Source of the DNA: Protopterus annectens
Lineage: Eukaryota > Chordata > Ceratodontiformes > Protopteridae
Assembly: GCF_019279795.1 (NCBI RefSeq)
Contig: NC_056733.1
Span: forward strand, 1,423,577,552-1,423,641,551
Direction: 5' to 3'
Length of the DNA: 64,000 nucleotides
Shown: positions 1 through 8,984 of the stretch, piece after piece
How positions within the stretch are numbered: position 1 is the first letter of the stretch
How the letters are laid out: each line of letters opens with the position of its first letter
Notes under the pieces: generated by a model
Told to the model about the DNA's origin: nothing
What the model saw: only the letters and a program-made list of their open reading frames with translations
Database searches by the model: none
Position numbers and translations under genes: made by a program

Positions 1-1382
1 AAAAAGGTTTTGACAGTTTGCATGGATTTGGCTTTTTCTTCCATTTTCCGTAGTATCTCCTCAGCATTAGTACCAAACAGCACATCCTTTTGTAAAGGAG
101 CATCTAGAAGTTTAGCTTTCACATGATCAGGCAAGTTTTGTTCTCTAAGCCAAGCATGTCTGCGAATGACTGATCCCATAGCAGCCGCTCTACTTGAAGC
201 CTCTAGGGCATCATAACCACATTGTAAAGTGTGTTTACCCACTTGCTCTGCACTATGCATCATATCCTGTAACTCCTTTAAATCTGGTTGTTCAGGTTGA
301 GACATTTTGTTCCTTAATTGTGATAACAGGAACTGTTGATATTTAAGCATATGAAACTGACAATTTAAGGCCCTCATGGCTAAGGTGGCCGAGGTATATA
401 CCTTTTTACCCCACCTTTCTAAAGATCTTGATTCCCTTTCTGCTGGAAGTGGATTCTTGGCAGTGGAGGCCTTCAATCCCTTGGGGCCTTGTGAAATGGT
501 TTCAGGGTCAGCATTATGGCTTTTGAAGAGAAATTGGTGAGAACTGGGTACTCTGTAATACCTATCAGGTTTGACTGGTGCAGGAGGCAGAGAATCCGGG
601 TTAAGGCAAGCCTCCGAATAAACATCATCAAGTATGTCCAAAACAGGGGGTATCACCAGAGGTCTGTGTTGAGGTAACAAAAGAAATTCCCTAAGTCTTT
701 TCTTGGAATCTGAAAAGTCTTGGCCTTCCCAATGGAAGTGTTCCCTCAAGGTGTGCAAGGTTTCTCCAAAGGAAAAATCCTCAGGCGGGGATACAGAAGG
801 GATGGACTGTTCTGCATCCGAATCCTCAAAAGGAGAGTAAGAGTGTTCCTCTGCATCAGAATGTTCTGTTAAAATGGATCCCTGATCAGAAGAGGGGGAA
901 TCTTCCTCCACTCTGGGTCTCTTGTCTGGAGGGGGTTGAGAACCTCTGATAAGAGTAATTAAATCCTCAGCCATTTTAAGCATCTGTTGTTTAGGCATGG
1001 GACCTGGAGATGGGCCCTGTGCAACAGGCCTCGTGGGATGCCTGGCTGCTTTGGATTTTGTAAAGGCCTTAATTGAAAAAGAAGATGAGGGCCTAAAGAC
1101 ACCATGGGTGGAGGTGGACCTGTCCACATTAGTAGGCTCAACATTAGTAAAGGCTTCGGTGGTTGTAGTCTGGGAAAGGGCCGAGGTCCCAGCGGTCTCG
1201 GGTACAGAGGACACCGCCAAAGGAGTGTCGTCGGTAGTCAGGGACTGCAAAGGCGTCTCGCTGAGAACCGGACCACGTGTAGCCTGTTTTGGCGTGGTGT
1301 CGGCGGAGACCGCGGGCCTCGCGTGTCGGTCCTTTTCCTTGCGTTTTTTGGACAAAACGGTAGTCGGAGTGTCCGGCGACAT
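1..1382 (-). CDS. gag: DIRS gag-like protein, copy A (C-terminus beyond window)
   Basis: An open frame of about 460 codons starts at ATG 1382-1380 and reaches base 1 without a stop. It is the gag-like structural protein of the DIRS element, thought to package element RNA. The N-terminal ~120 residues are Ser/Thr/Pro-rich. Then come a MAEDLITLIRG block (near 972), an acidic serine-rich stretch (EDSDAEQS), SFGETLHTLREHFHWE, a PPVLDILDD block and ISQGPKG. After these is a helical stretch with LGKH-like and RRHAWLREQNLPDHVKAK motifs. The same order occurs in broken form in copies B, C and D. The start was chosen because an equivalent ATG is present in D (41752), followed by similar charged residues. 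No zinc knuckle lies inside this frame; a Cys/His motif is in the separate ORF just upstream. Confidence 0.8.
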   Translation of the reverse strand, partial: MSPDTPTTVLSKKRKEKDRHARPAVSADTTPKQATRGPVLSETPLQSLTTDDTPLAVSSVPETAGTSALSQTTTTEAFTNVEPTNVDRSTSTHGVFRPSSSFSIKAFTKSKAARHPTRPVAQGPSPGPMPKQQMLKMAEDLITLIRGSQPPPDKRPRVEEDSPSSDQGSILTEHSDAEEHSYSPFEDSDAEQSIPSVSPPEDFSFGETLHTLREHFHWEGQDFSDSKKRLREFLLLPQHRPLVIPPVLDILDDVYSEACLNPDSLPPAPVKPDRYYRVPSSHQFLFKSHNADPETISQGPKGLKASTAKNPLPAERESRSLERWGKKVYTSATLAMRALNCQFHMLKYQQFLLSQLRNKMSQPEQPDLKELQDMMHSAEQVGKHTLQCGYDALEASSRAAAMGSVIRRHAWLREQNLPDHVKAKLLDAPLQKDVLFGTNAEEILRKMEEKAKSMQTVKTF

Positions 1383-1398
1383 TTTATAATCAAAAGCT

Positions 1399-1575
1399 TT
1401 ACCAAAGTAGTGTTGGGCGAACTCCGCCGGCGCTTAATAGTGCGTTTATTGAAGGTAGCGCCAAGCGACAGCCGAGGCCGTGGTCTGGGCCCAAACAAGG
1501 TATGCAGAGGGAATGGAAATCCTTATGCGGTATTTGCTTCCCGCAAGAAATACAATTATTAACTTTTTCTGACAT
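1399..1575 (-). CDS. Small Cys/His ORF upstream of DIRS gag (copy A)
   Basis: A 58-codon frame starts at ATG 1575 and ends 16 bases before the gag ATG, in a different frame. Near its N-terminus it has the pattern CxxCGKQIPHKDFHxxCxxCLGPDH, a likely zinc-binding module. The same peptide can be read at the same place in copies B (~5026), C (~19393, with an internal TGA) and D (~41952). A diverged form lies in element F (~24215). Similar 'D.H..C..CLG..H' motifs are known at the N-terminus of DIRS-type gag proteins. It may therefore be the first coding segment of gag, joined by splicing or frameshifting, or a separately translated ORF. The sequence alone does not decide. Confidence 0.55.
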   Translation of the reverse strand: MSEKVNNCISCGKQIPHKDFHSLCIPCLGPDHGLGCRLALPSINALLSAGGVRPTLLW

Positions 1576-1742
1576 CGGTCTGAGGCAAGAAAAGTTTCCC
1601 CAATGGGGTACTTAGCTTTAATGAAGACTTCGGTTTCCAAAATTTTCGTAATTCAGGAGCTGGCCGACCGGCACTTGCGAACTGCTTCTGCTTCGGGCAC
1701 CGCACGGCAAAAAAGACTGAAGAACATGGCGTCGGCTGTGTC

Positions 1743-1750
1743 TTATATAC
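1743..1750 (-). promoter_or_regulatory. TATA-like box in the 5' terminal repeat of DIRS copy A
   Basis: Read on the minus strand this is TATATAAG, about 140 bases inside the element end and upstream of the Cys/His ORF and gag. Copies B (5201-5208) and C (19571-19580) have a GGTATAAA-type box at the same place. Position and conservation suggest the element promoter; activity is inferred. Confidence 0.45.
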
Positions 1751-1892
1751 TCTGGCCTCTCTGACGTCAGAATAGAGAGCAACGACAACCGACGCCGGAC
1801 CAAGACTTTGGAATTCGGCCGACCGAGGGACCGCCTGACGGCAGAGAACCCATCTGTGATTACTGCAGCTGTATGCACGATGAACATCTGTG

Positions 1893-3151
1893 GTGTTGTC
1901 TGTCTTTACCAATAGTTGTCCTGGAAGAATAAGGTCTTTGAAGGCTGTCAGAGCACTCTGTACAGCTAACATTTCTTTCTGATTGATATGCAGGCGCATT
2001 TGCTTTGGGCTCCATTTGCCTTCAATGCATTGTCCTGCCAAGTGAGCCTCCCATGCATAGTCTGATGCGTCTGTTGTTAGGGTTTGGGCAGTAGGGGGTT
2101 GAGTGAAAGGGAGTCCCTTGTTGTGGTAGCAGGCCTCTGCCCATCAAAGGAGCTCTGTCCTTAGGCAAGGAATGATAGGAATCATTGTTTCCAGGTCCTG
2201 AGAATGTTGACACCGGAGACTTTTTAAGTACCACTGAAGTTTCCTCATATGCAGTATTGCATATGGAATTAGTAGAATGCAAGAGGCCATGAACCCTTGG
2301 GCTTGCAGTATTTTTCTTGCAGATAGCTGGGTTTTGGGGGGTTTCGTGGCCAGTAGATTGAAGTAGTTTGTCAAATAAATTTGTTTTTCTGGAGTGAGGA
2401 ATGCCATCTGAGAAGTTGTGTTCAAGTTTGCTCCCAGGAATACAATCTGTTGGCTGGGTACCAGATGTGATTTCTTTTCATTGATGGTGTACCCCAGTGA
2501 AATTAGAAGTCTCTTTACAAATGTCAGGTGCTGGAGTAGCAATTCCTAACTGTCTGTCTGAATCAGGCAATCATCCAAGCATGGGTAAATTTGAATTGTT
2601 CTCTGCCTGCAATATGCAATGGCTGTAGCTAGGCATTTTGTGAATACCCTGGGCACAGTAGATAAGTCAAAGGGAAAAGCAGAGAACTGATAGTGCATAA
2701 AGCCTGCTCTGAAACCTAGGTATTTTCTGCACGATTCCCTTATGGGGATGTGCAGATAAGCTTCTTTTAAGTCTGGGGTTGCTAGCCAGGAGTCCTTGGC
2801 TTGTATAGGAAGCAGCTGTTGGAGAGTAAGCATTTTGAACCTTGGAACCACCAGGAAGGTGTTGAGAATAGACAAATTCAGGATAAGACGCCAAGACTTT
2901 TCTTTTCTGGATACCAGAAACAGTCTGGAATAAAAGCCTTGTCACCTTTGTTTTGCTGGGACAGGTTGAATAGCCTTGATACTGAGAAGAGAAATTACTT
3001 GCTTTTGGGACTCTGCCCACTGGTTTGGGGGAAGGTCTGGCCATCTGCTTGGGGTTGGGAGTGAGTGGAAGTGGAATCTGTATCCCTGGGAAACAATGTT
3101 TAAGACCCATGTCCTGGGCAATGTACTCCCAGTTTTTGGCATGCAGGGCAA
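1893..3151 (-). pseudogene. pol: DIRS reverse transcriptase / RNase H, copy B (broken)
   Basis: Minus-strand fragments in shifting frames give, in order, a WVLNIVSQGYRFHFH block (~3100) and DLKEAYLHIPI (~2760). Next come SAFPFDLSTVPRVFTKCL (~2650) and the catalytic region CLDD (~2570), where other DIRS copies have YLDD. KKSHLVPSQ, the connection domain and the RNase H entry INQKEMLAVQSALTAF (~1960) follow. A stop at about 2543-2545 and several frame changes make it non-functional. It ends where copy A starts. Confidence 0.75.
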
Positions 3152-3207
3152 GTTTCTCTCTTAAAGGTGCAAGTACTTGGGCAAGGCTTGGAAGAGTTAA
3201 GGATAAG

Positions 3208-4827
3208 TCATTGCGAGATTTTACCGTAGGAGAATTGCTTACTAGTCCCTGTTTTGGAAGTGGGAGCACTCCATTCCTTACATCTGTGCACACCCTGAAA
3301 CTGTAGTCTTGGTGCTCTGATGCCCCTGGATTTGGACTGAGAAGGTCTGGGAGGGACTGGAAAAGACCATTTTTTTGAAGGCCAATGCCTACTGAATCTA
3401 GGTGGCTGTAGTTGTAAGAAATCTTTAACAGGTTGCATAAATTTAGCTTTTTCCTCCATCCTTTTGAGGACTTCTGCTTTATTGCCAAATAGACGCTCTT
3501 GGTTTAAAGGTGCATCTAGTAATTTTGCTTTGACATGGTCTGGCAAGGTTTGTTCCTTAAGCCAAGCATGCCTTCTAAGAACAGACCCAGTGACAGCAGC
3601 CCTGCAAGATGCTTCCACGGCATCAAAACCACACTGCAGAGTATGTTTACCAACTTGGTTAGCAGAATGCATTAACTCTTGTAAATCTTTATGTTCTGCA
3701 CAATCAGGAATCAACATCATTTTCTGTTTAATTAGTTCTATAATATGTTACTGATACTTTAACATATGAAACTGGCAATTTAAAGCCCTGATGGCAAGAG
3801 TAGCAGAGGTGTATACCTTCTTACCCCCATCTGTCTAAAGCCCTAGAATCCCTGTCCGAAGGGATAGGATTTTTGGCCGTATTAGCCTTAATGCCTTTAG
3901 GTCCCTGAGAAATGGTCTCTGGATCCACAGTAGGATTCTTAAAGAGGAATTTGTGGGAGTCAGTACCGGTCAGGTTTTCTGGGAGCTGGAGGCAATGAAT
4001 CGGGGTAAGGATGGATTCCAAGAAGACATCATCTACAATTTCCAGAACAGGAGGGATAGCTAGGGGATTGTGCTGAGGTAAGTTTAAAAATTCCCTGCGT
4101 CTCTTTTTGGCCTGAGAGTAGTCCTGGCTCTCCCAGCAGAAATGCTCCCTAAGGGTATGCAGGGTTTCACCAAAAGAAAAATCTTCTGGTGGGGAAGCAG
4201 AGGGAATGGAATCCTCTGCATCAGACTCCTCATAGGTAGATAAGGGTATGTCCTGGTAATCAGAAGGGTCAGAGTTATCAGACTCCTGACCTGAAGAATC
4301 AGAAGGAAAATCAGTTCTTGGTCTTTTTGAGGGGGAAGGCTGACTACACCTAATTAAAGTAATAAGGTCTTCTGCCATTCTAAGCATTTGTTTTTGTGGC
4401 ATGTGGGCCTGAGAATGTGCTTTGGTCGTCAGTTTCCTAGGCGTAGTGCAAACTCTAGGCCTGACAAATTTGGTATTTTTTGTTTGAAACGAAGTCTGTT
4501 TAATATGAAAATTGGAAGGCCTGAATACACCTTTAGAAGCCGGTGCCTGCATAGCGGCTCAAGACCCATCCAAGGTAGAGACATCTGCAGTTTCCATAGT
4601 CGAAGAAGCATCTTGCGGTATACCGGACTCCGAATGGGTCTCAGTAGTGGCCTGCGAATCTGTAGAAGCGGGTATCAGGGTCTGCGAAAGTGCCTCACTG
4701 AGTACTGGTGGACTGGAGACTAGCTTAACGGTAGCGTCATCGGCAGTTTTGGACCTATGCGGTCTGTCTCTGTCTTTATCCTTCTGTTTTTCAGAAGATC
4801 GGTAGTCGGATGGCTTATCGAAGCCAT
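3208..4827 (-). pseudogene. gag: DIRS gag-like protein, copy B (frameshifted)
   Basis: The ATG at 4827 corresponds to the gag start of copy A, but the frame shifts within about 20 codons. Readable blocks in order are a Ser/Thr-rich N-terminus ending at a stop near 4559, then MAEDLITLIRCS (~4375), SASPPEDFSFGETLHTLREHF, and PPVLEIVDDVF (~4045). LTGTDSHKFLF and RRHAWLKEQTLPDHVKAKLL (~3570) follow, then an arginine/serine-rich tail (~3300). Two long open segments, 3821-4552 and 3208-3720, are separated by a frame change near 3720-3830. Confidence 0.7.
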
Positions 4828-5200
4828 TTTTGAATACAGAGATCGAGAGCAAAAGAATTTAGTGACAAAAATAGCTCGAAGATGAATAGTTCAGGCGTTG
4901 AACAAGGCACAAAAGTGACAGCGAGGAACATTATGGTCTGGGCCTAAACAGGTTACGCAGTAAGAATGAAAATCTCTGTGAGGTATTTGCTTTCTACAGG
5001 CAAGACAATTATTAATTTTTTCTGACATCTGTTAGAGCAAGAAAAAAGGATCCCCAATGGGGTACTTCTCTTTTAGAAGACTTCAGGTCTGAAACTCCAA
5101 AAACGAAAATTTCAGGAGTCGGCAGACCGGCACTTGCAAACTGCTTCTGCTTCGGACACCGCACGGCAAGAAAGACTGATGTAATGGCATCGGCTGCATG

Positions 5201-5208
5201 TTTTATAC
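5201..5208 (-). promoter_or_regulatory. TATA-like box in the 5' terminal repeat of DIRS copy B
   Basis: The minus strand reads GGTATAAAAC, at the position equivalent to the box of copies A and C. Confidence 0.4.
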
Positions 5209-5623
5209 CCCTGACGACCTAACGTCATGGAAGAAGTGACAGCATCTGACGCAGAAATCCCAAGACTTTGGTATTCATGCCGACTGGCTGCTACATGCAG
5301 GCAGATAACCCAAATGTGATGACTGCAACAGTGAAACACGAAGAACATCTACATAAGCACACACATAAAAACCCATTTCTTTAAACACATACAATTAATG
5401 TACATCTTCATAGAAACATATACCTCAACATCAACACTGACTGCATAAGAAAACTTTACAGGTTCTAAAATTAGGGTTACACATTACATCACCTAAATCT
5501 CTCAATGTATTCTGTCAAATATGAATTAAGTTCCATTTCTTGCTACATTGTCTCCGCCTATCAACCTACAGTAGAGTGGAAACAGTTTGGAATTTAAGAT
5601 TTTTTTTTTTTTAAATACAAATC

Positions 5624-5910
5624 ATACCTCTCAACCTCTTAGAGCAAGAAATCTGGACAACGGGTTTGGGGGGGCAAAGACACTTTAAATACTGCTCTAG
5701 AAACTTAAAAACCTAACAGAACAACAGGTGTTGCATGCATTTTTTGAAGAGTATGAAGTCTGAAACTCAAACACCTGTCATTATTTTGTGATTCAGTCTG
5801 CAATGACTTGGCAATGATTTGCCCGAAAACCAAAATTTTATGAGAAATAGATCAAAAATTTGAGACAAAAATCAGGACATTCTGCAAAAATCTGTACAGT
5901 TGAGAGGTAT
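5624..5910 (+). mobile_element. MITE-like DNA element, copy 1
   Basis: This 287-base non-coding element has perfect 12-base terminal inverted repeats, ATACCTCTCAAC and its complement. A second copy lies at 6537-6836 with the same internal order (AGCAAGAAATC near the left end, AAGTCTGAAACTCAAA in the middle, GCAAAAATCTG near the right end). A partial third is at 36510-36600. The TA at both outer edges could be part of the repeat or a TA target duplication, which would suggest a Tc1/mariner-type mobiliser. The superfamily is unresolved. Strand is arbitrary. Confidence 0.7.
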
Positions 5911-5946
5911 GAAAAATGCTTTACAAAACAATTCTGACATAGCTAT

Positions 5947-6010
5947 TTCCTAAGGCAGTGCACTGAGATCAGTACTTATTCCTAAGGCAGTGCACTGAGA
6001 TCAGTACTTA
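5947..6010. repeat. Perfect 32-bp tandem duplication
   Basis: The unit starting TTCCTAAGGCAG occurs twice with no mismatch (5947-5978 and 5979-6010). It lies in the intron about 85 bases past the splice donor of the SHROOM exon. Identity of the copies implies a recent slippage or duplication event, or an assembly artefact. Confidence 0.9.
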
Positions 6011-6092
6011 TATAATGCACTTGTAAACCAAAACAGTCTGGCAAGAATTGCGCCACATACCAGTTATACTCATCACAATGCAGCACACTTAC

Positions 6093-6258
6093 TTTCTTTG
6101 CAGTGATTTCGTCAGAGTCTTTGCTGCTGCTGTCCTGAGTGTTGGGCTCACTCTGTCTCACATTAAAGAGCTCACCATTTCTCAAACTCGAAGTGCTCTG
6201 CCCTGGATCTCTGTCAGAATCTTCACTTTCTTCACTTGTAATTCCAGCAGGATTATCA
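6093..6258 (-). CDS. SHROOM-family: SHROOM-family exon (ASD2 linker), third exon in window
   Basis: This 166-base exon runs from 6258 down to 6093. The acceptor is ...GCATTAG before base 6258; the donor is GTAAGT right after 6093. It enters in phase 2 (its first T completes AG|T, Ser) and leaves in phase 0 after ...EITAKK. The peptide is acidic and serine-rich (SEESEDSD), followed by STSSLRNGELF and SDEITAKK. In SHROOM proteins the equivalent stretch contains a SAPKAELL motif and ends in a KK just before the ASD2 coiled coil that binds Rho-kinase; STSSLRNGELF looks like a diverged form. The coiled-coil exons should lie beyond base 1. SHROOM proteins recruit ROCK to apical actin to drive apical constriction (family knowledge). 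Confidence 0.8.
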
Positions 6259-6536
6259 CTAATGCATATAAAATAGTACAGTTATTACAGCTGTAAAAAA
6301 ATTCATGTAAAAAAAAAGTTACATTTCAAAACTGTAAGGTATATTAATGAGCAGAGTACAGCATGCGAAATATATGACAAATGAGCAGTAAGTTTTGTAT
6401 TTCTGCTATCTATTCCTGATTTAGTTTCACGGTGTGGTTTTCATGGATACTCACCTACTTCTTCAGCTACAGGAAGTCGACAAGAATATATCGAGGTGAA
6501 CACTACAAACATATACAAACAAAAATCTGCAGAAGA

Positions 6537-6836
6537 CACCTCTCAACCTTTCAGAGCAAGAAATCTTAACAAGGCCTAAATTAAGGGGGGACAAAGCTAC
6601 AAAAATAAGGACAGATTTTAAATATTATTCTTATAAACTTAGAAAGTTGCTACAATAACAGGATTTGTGTTAACATTCATTTTTTGGAAGGACATGAAGT
6701 CTGAAACTCAAATGTACATCATTTAGAGACTTCAATCATCAATGTGTCCAGAAAATCACACATTTTATGGGGGGACAGACCAAAACTGAGTCAAAAATCT
6801 TTACATTCAGCAAAAATCTGGACATTTGAGAGGTAT
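6537..6836 (+). mobile_element. MITE-like DNA element, copy 2
   Basis: This is about 300 bases and homologous to 5624-5910 from end to end, with the same CCTCTCAAC start and GAGAGGTAT end. The right inner repeat has diverged by a few bases. The two copies flank the 166-base SHROOM exon in the same orientation. Confidence 0.65.
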
Positions 6837-7292
6837 GGCTGTAGGACTTTACATGTCACTATCAAGAAAGATAAAATATATAGTTGTGCTTAATCATGTT
6901 GCAAACTAAATAGTAATGTTCAGATAAACTCTGCAAAACACTTACGCTTTACAGAAAAAGCATGTAAAATCAGAATATGTTCCTGGGTGCTTCCTTTTTA
7001 AAAGTACTGATTGCTCTTGCATGGCTACTTAATGAAGCAGGCATCACTAATACGCTGCTTAATCAAAATAAAAGTCATTCCAATTCAGTGGAACACACAC
7101 TTCATGACTTGGGTACAGCATGGTTTTGTTTTAAAACTAATTATTTTACAGAACTTTTCTCAATCCAGATTTCTTAACATTCACATTTTTTGTTTGTTTT
7201 GGGCTAAAGCACCCACCAAGTTTAAATTCATTTTATAATAATGTAATGTACAGTCCAACCTCACCTTGAAAGATAATACCATTCTGTAAGAA
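6837..7292. other. Intron, nothing recognised
   Basis: AT-rich sequence between the MITE and the left end of DIRS element F. I see no coding homology or repeat here. Confidence 0.6.
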
Positions 7293-7695
7293 AGCACAGT
7301 TGTGGAAAATCTTACAGTAACAGTACATGTACTTCTGTTCACTGTTGCAGTATTCCTTATACAAGGGACTTCCTGCCAAAGATAGTCCAACATCCAGCCA
7401 GTATAGCAAAGCCTTTAGTATTTACTGGCGCTGTACATCACACATTATGCTCCCAGAGCAAGGCATAGGACCATAAAGGTGACATATAGATGCAGAACTG
7501 AAAAGCTTCAGGAGGAACATGAACATTCAAAAGGGGAAAAGAGAGAAGAACCCCTCGGCCAGGACAGCAAGGAAAACAGGCTAGAGCAGAGGGGACAGGA
7601 GGGAAGGAGTGAATATCGCAACAGTGAAGAGAAGGACATCTACTGTTATGGTAAGATTTTACACAACTATGTCCTTCCATTTCACTGTGGCAGTA
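7293..7695. repeat. Left terminal repeat and internal complementary region of DIRS F
   Basis: The left end (7293-7390) is repeated in inverted form around 24440-24535 (right end). At 7605-7695 there is a block whose first half is the complement of the left end and whose second half equals the right end (ACTATGTCCTTCCATTTCAC). That is the internal complementary region used by DIRS elements to template end joining of the circular intermediate. Confidence 0.7.
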
Positions 7696-7699
7696 TTCC

Positions 7700-8660
7700 T
7701 TACATAAGGGAAAGTACAAAAGCTGAAGAACAATCCTGGGTGGAAGATGGCACTAAAGAACCCTCAAGAAACCCATGCAGGATAGCCCTGGAAAAGCCAG
7801 TTCTAGCCCTGGAAATAACATCCAACTTATAACGCTTAGTGAACATATGGACAGGAGAATAAGTAGCAGCCTCAGGGATGGAACTGGTATCCAGTCCCTT
7901 GAAAAAAACACCAGAGGAAGTAAAAGGTCTGGTAGAGTGAGCCTTTACCGAAGAGGACAAATATCTGCCATGAAAAAAAAAAACAAAAAGAAATGGCTTT
8001 AGAAATCCAGAAAGAGATGGTCTGCTTAGAAACAACTAAACCCAAAGACTTGGAATGAAAAGAAATAAAAAGCTGCTCAGATCTGTGAATAACTTTAGTT
8101 CTATCCAATATACAAGCTGCCTATGCAAGTCCAAGATGCAAAGAACCTTCCCACTGGCAGACTGTGGAGAAGCAAAAAGGAAGGCAAATGAATAGGTTGA
8201 TTAAGGGACAAGTCACTGACTACCTTGGACACAAAAAGATTATATGAAGAGACACTCTGCCCCTGTGAAAACTAAGAAAGGAGGAACAGCTATGAGAGCT
8301 TGAAGTTCAGAAACTTTCTTGGCTGAAGTGACAGTGAAAAGAACATATTCTTCCAAGTACAATGGTGTAAGGAAGCTGAAGAAGCAGGCTCAAAAGGAGC
8401 CAGACTCATTTTTTCAAGAACAAAACAGGTCCCAGGAAGGAAGACTAGGCTTCCTGGGACGATTGACATGAAGAATGCCTTTAAATCTAGAGGTCAGAGC
8501 AGAATTCAAGGGCAGACTAGCAGAAATTGCTGATAGGCGAGCTTTAACTGAAGAATATGCCAACCCAGCATGGAGCAAATCATGCAAGAGAGGACCAGAG
8601 GAACCTCCATTTTTAATTTCTCCAAATCTTTTGGGTTTCTAATACCATGATGGGAATGGA
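7700..8660 (-). pseudogene. DIRS tyrosine recombinase, element F (C-terminal two thirds)
   Basis: Minus-strand pieces read, from right to left, LAYSSVKARLSAIS (~8550), TSAKKVSELQALIAVPPF (~8300) and NQPIHLPSF (~8200). Then come AHSTRPFTSSG (~7930) and FTKRYKLDVISRARTG (~7830). The first arginine of the catalytic set is replaced by AKK where copies C and D have ARR; HSTR supplies the H-x-x-R, and the KRY tyrosine is in place. Frame changes throughout. This enzyme would integrate a circular DNA intermediate by recombination. Confidence 0.65.
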
Positions 8661-8778
8661 CCCTATTCCTAAGTCAAAGTATGATTAAAGTTCATGAAAT
8701 TAGTATTGCTTCAGTCTTTCATGTCAGCCAAAAGTGCTCTTTGCAGCACCCGCAATGTGCCCAGTAATGACTCCTTCT

Positions 8779-8967
8779 GCAATTCATATAGGTTCATAGT
8801 AAGTACTAGGCTATCAGCCCAAGTGCCTAAAGTAAGCCTAGCCAACAAGTTTCCCTGGCTTACGTCACCCAAGAAAGCTATTTTCCTGTGCCCCTGTCGG
8901 GCAGAGGCACAGAAGTGATCCCTGGGGTGTATTTCCTATTTCCCATCCACTCATCAAGAGTTTTCTT
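8779..8967 (-). mobile_element. CR1-like LINE 3' tail (CR1-a)
   Basis: The plus strand reads TAGGTTCATAG then TACTAGGCTATCAGCCC, GCCTAGCCAA and TTCCCATCCACTCATCAAGA. The same order is seen at the left ends of the CR1 copies at 22347, 24534, 34985, 49185 and 53853. It is a 5'-truncated 3' end, adjacent to the R2/R4-like LINE. Confidence 0.7.
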
Positions 8968-8984
8968 GAATGGAGTTACATGTA

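Larger units (their letters stand above)
1..1887 (-). mobile_element. DIRS retrotransposon copy A (5' part, runs off left edge)
   Basis: This is a tyrosine-recombinase retrotransposon of the DIRS type, read leftward. Its right end (about 1887) is the same terminal block that ends copies B, C and D (5348, 19716, 42260), followed by a TATA-like box, a Cys/His mini-ORF and gag. The sequence to the right at once becomes the RNase H region of another DIRS (copy B), so A is inserted in B. No target-site duplication is seen at this one visible junction, as expected for DIRS elements. Reverse transcriptase and recombinase of A must lie beyond base 1. Its open gag and CpG-rich 5' part make it the youngest-looking DIRS copy here (inference). 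Confidence 0.85.
1888..5348 (-). mobile_element. DIRS retrotransposon copy B (truncated by insertion of copy A)
   Basis: This element is in the same family as A, C and D. From right to left it shows the terminal repeat (end about 5348), TATA-like box, Cys/His ORF, gag, reverse transcriptase and the start of RNase H. It then stops abruptly at about 1888, where A begins. The missing RNase H, methyltransferase-like and recombinase parts are either beyond A (outside the window) or lost. All coding parts carry frameshifts or stops. Confidence 0.8.

Noticed and set aside
2667..3488. 273-codon minus-strand ORF in DIRS B
   Set aside because: Mostly the wrong frame over the gag-pol junction; the conserved RT blocks are in other frames.
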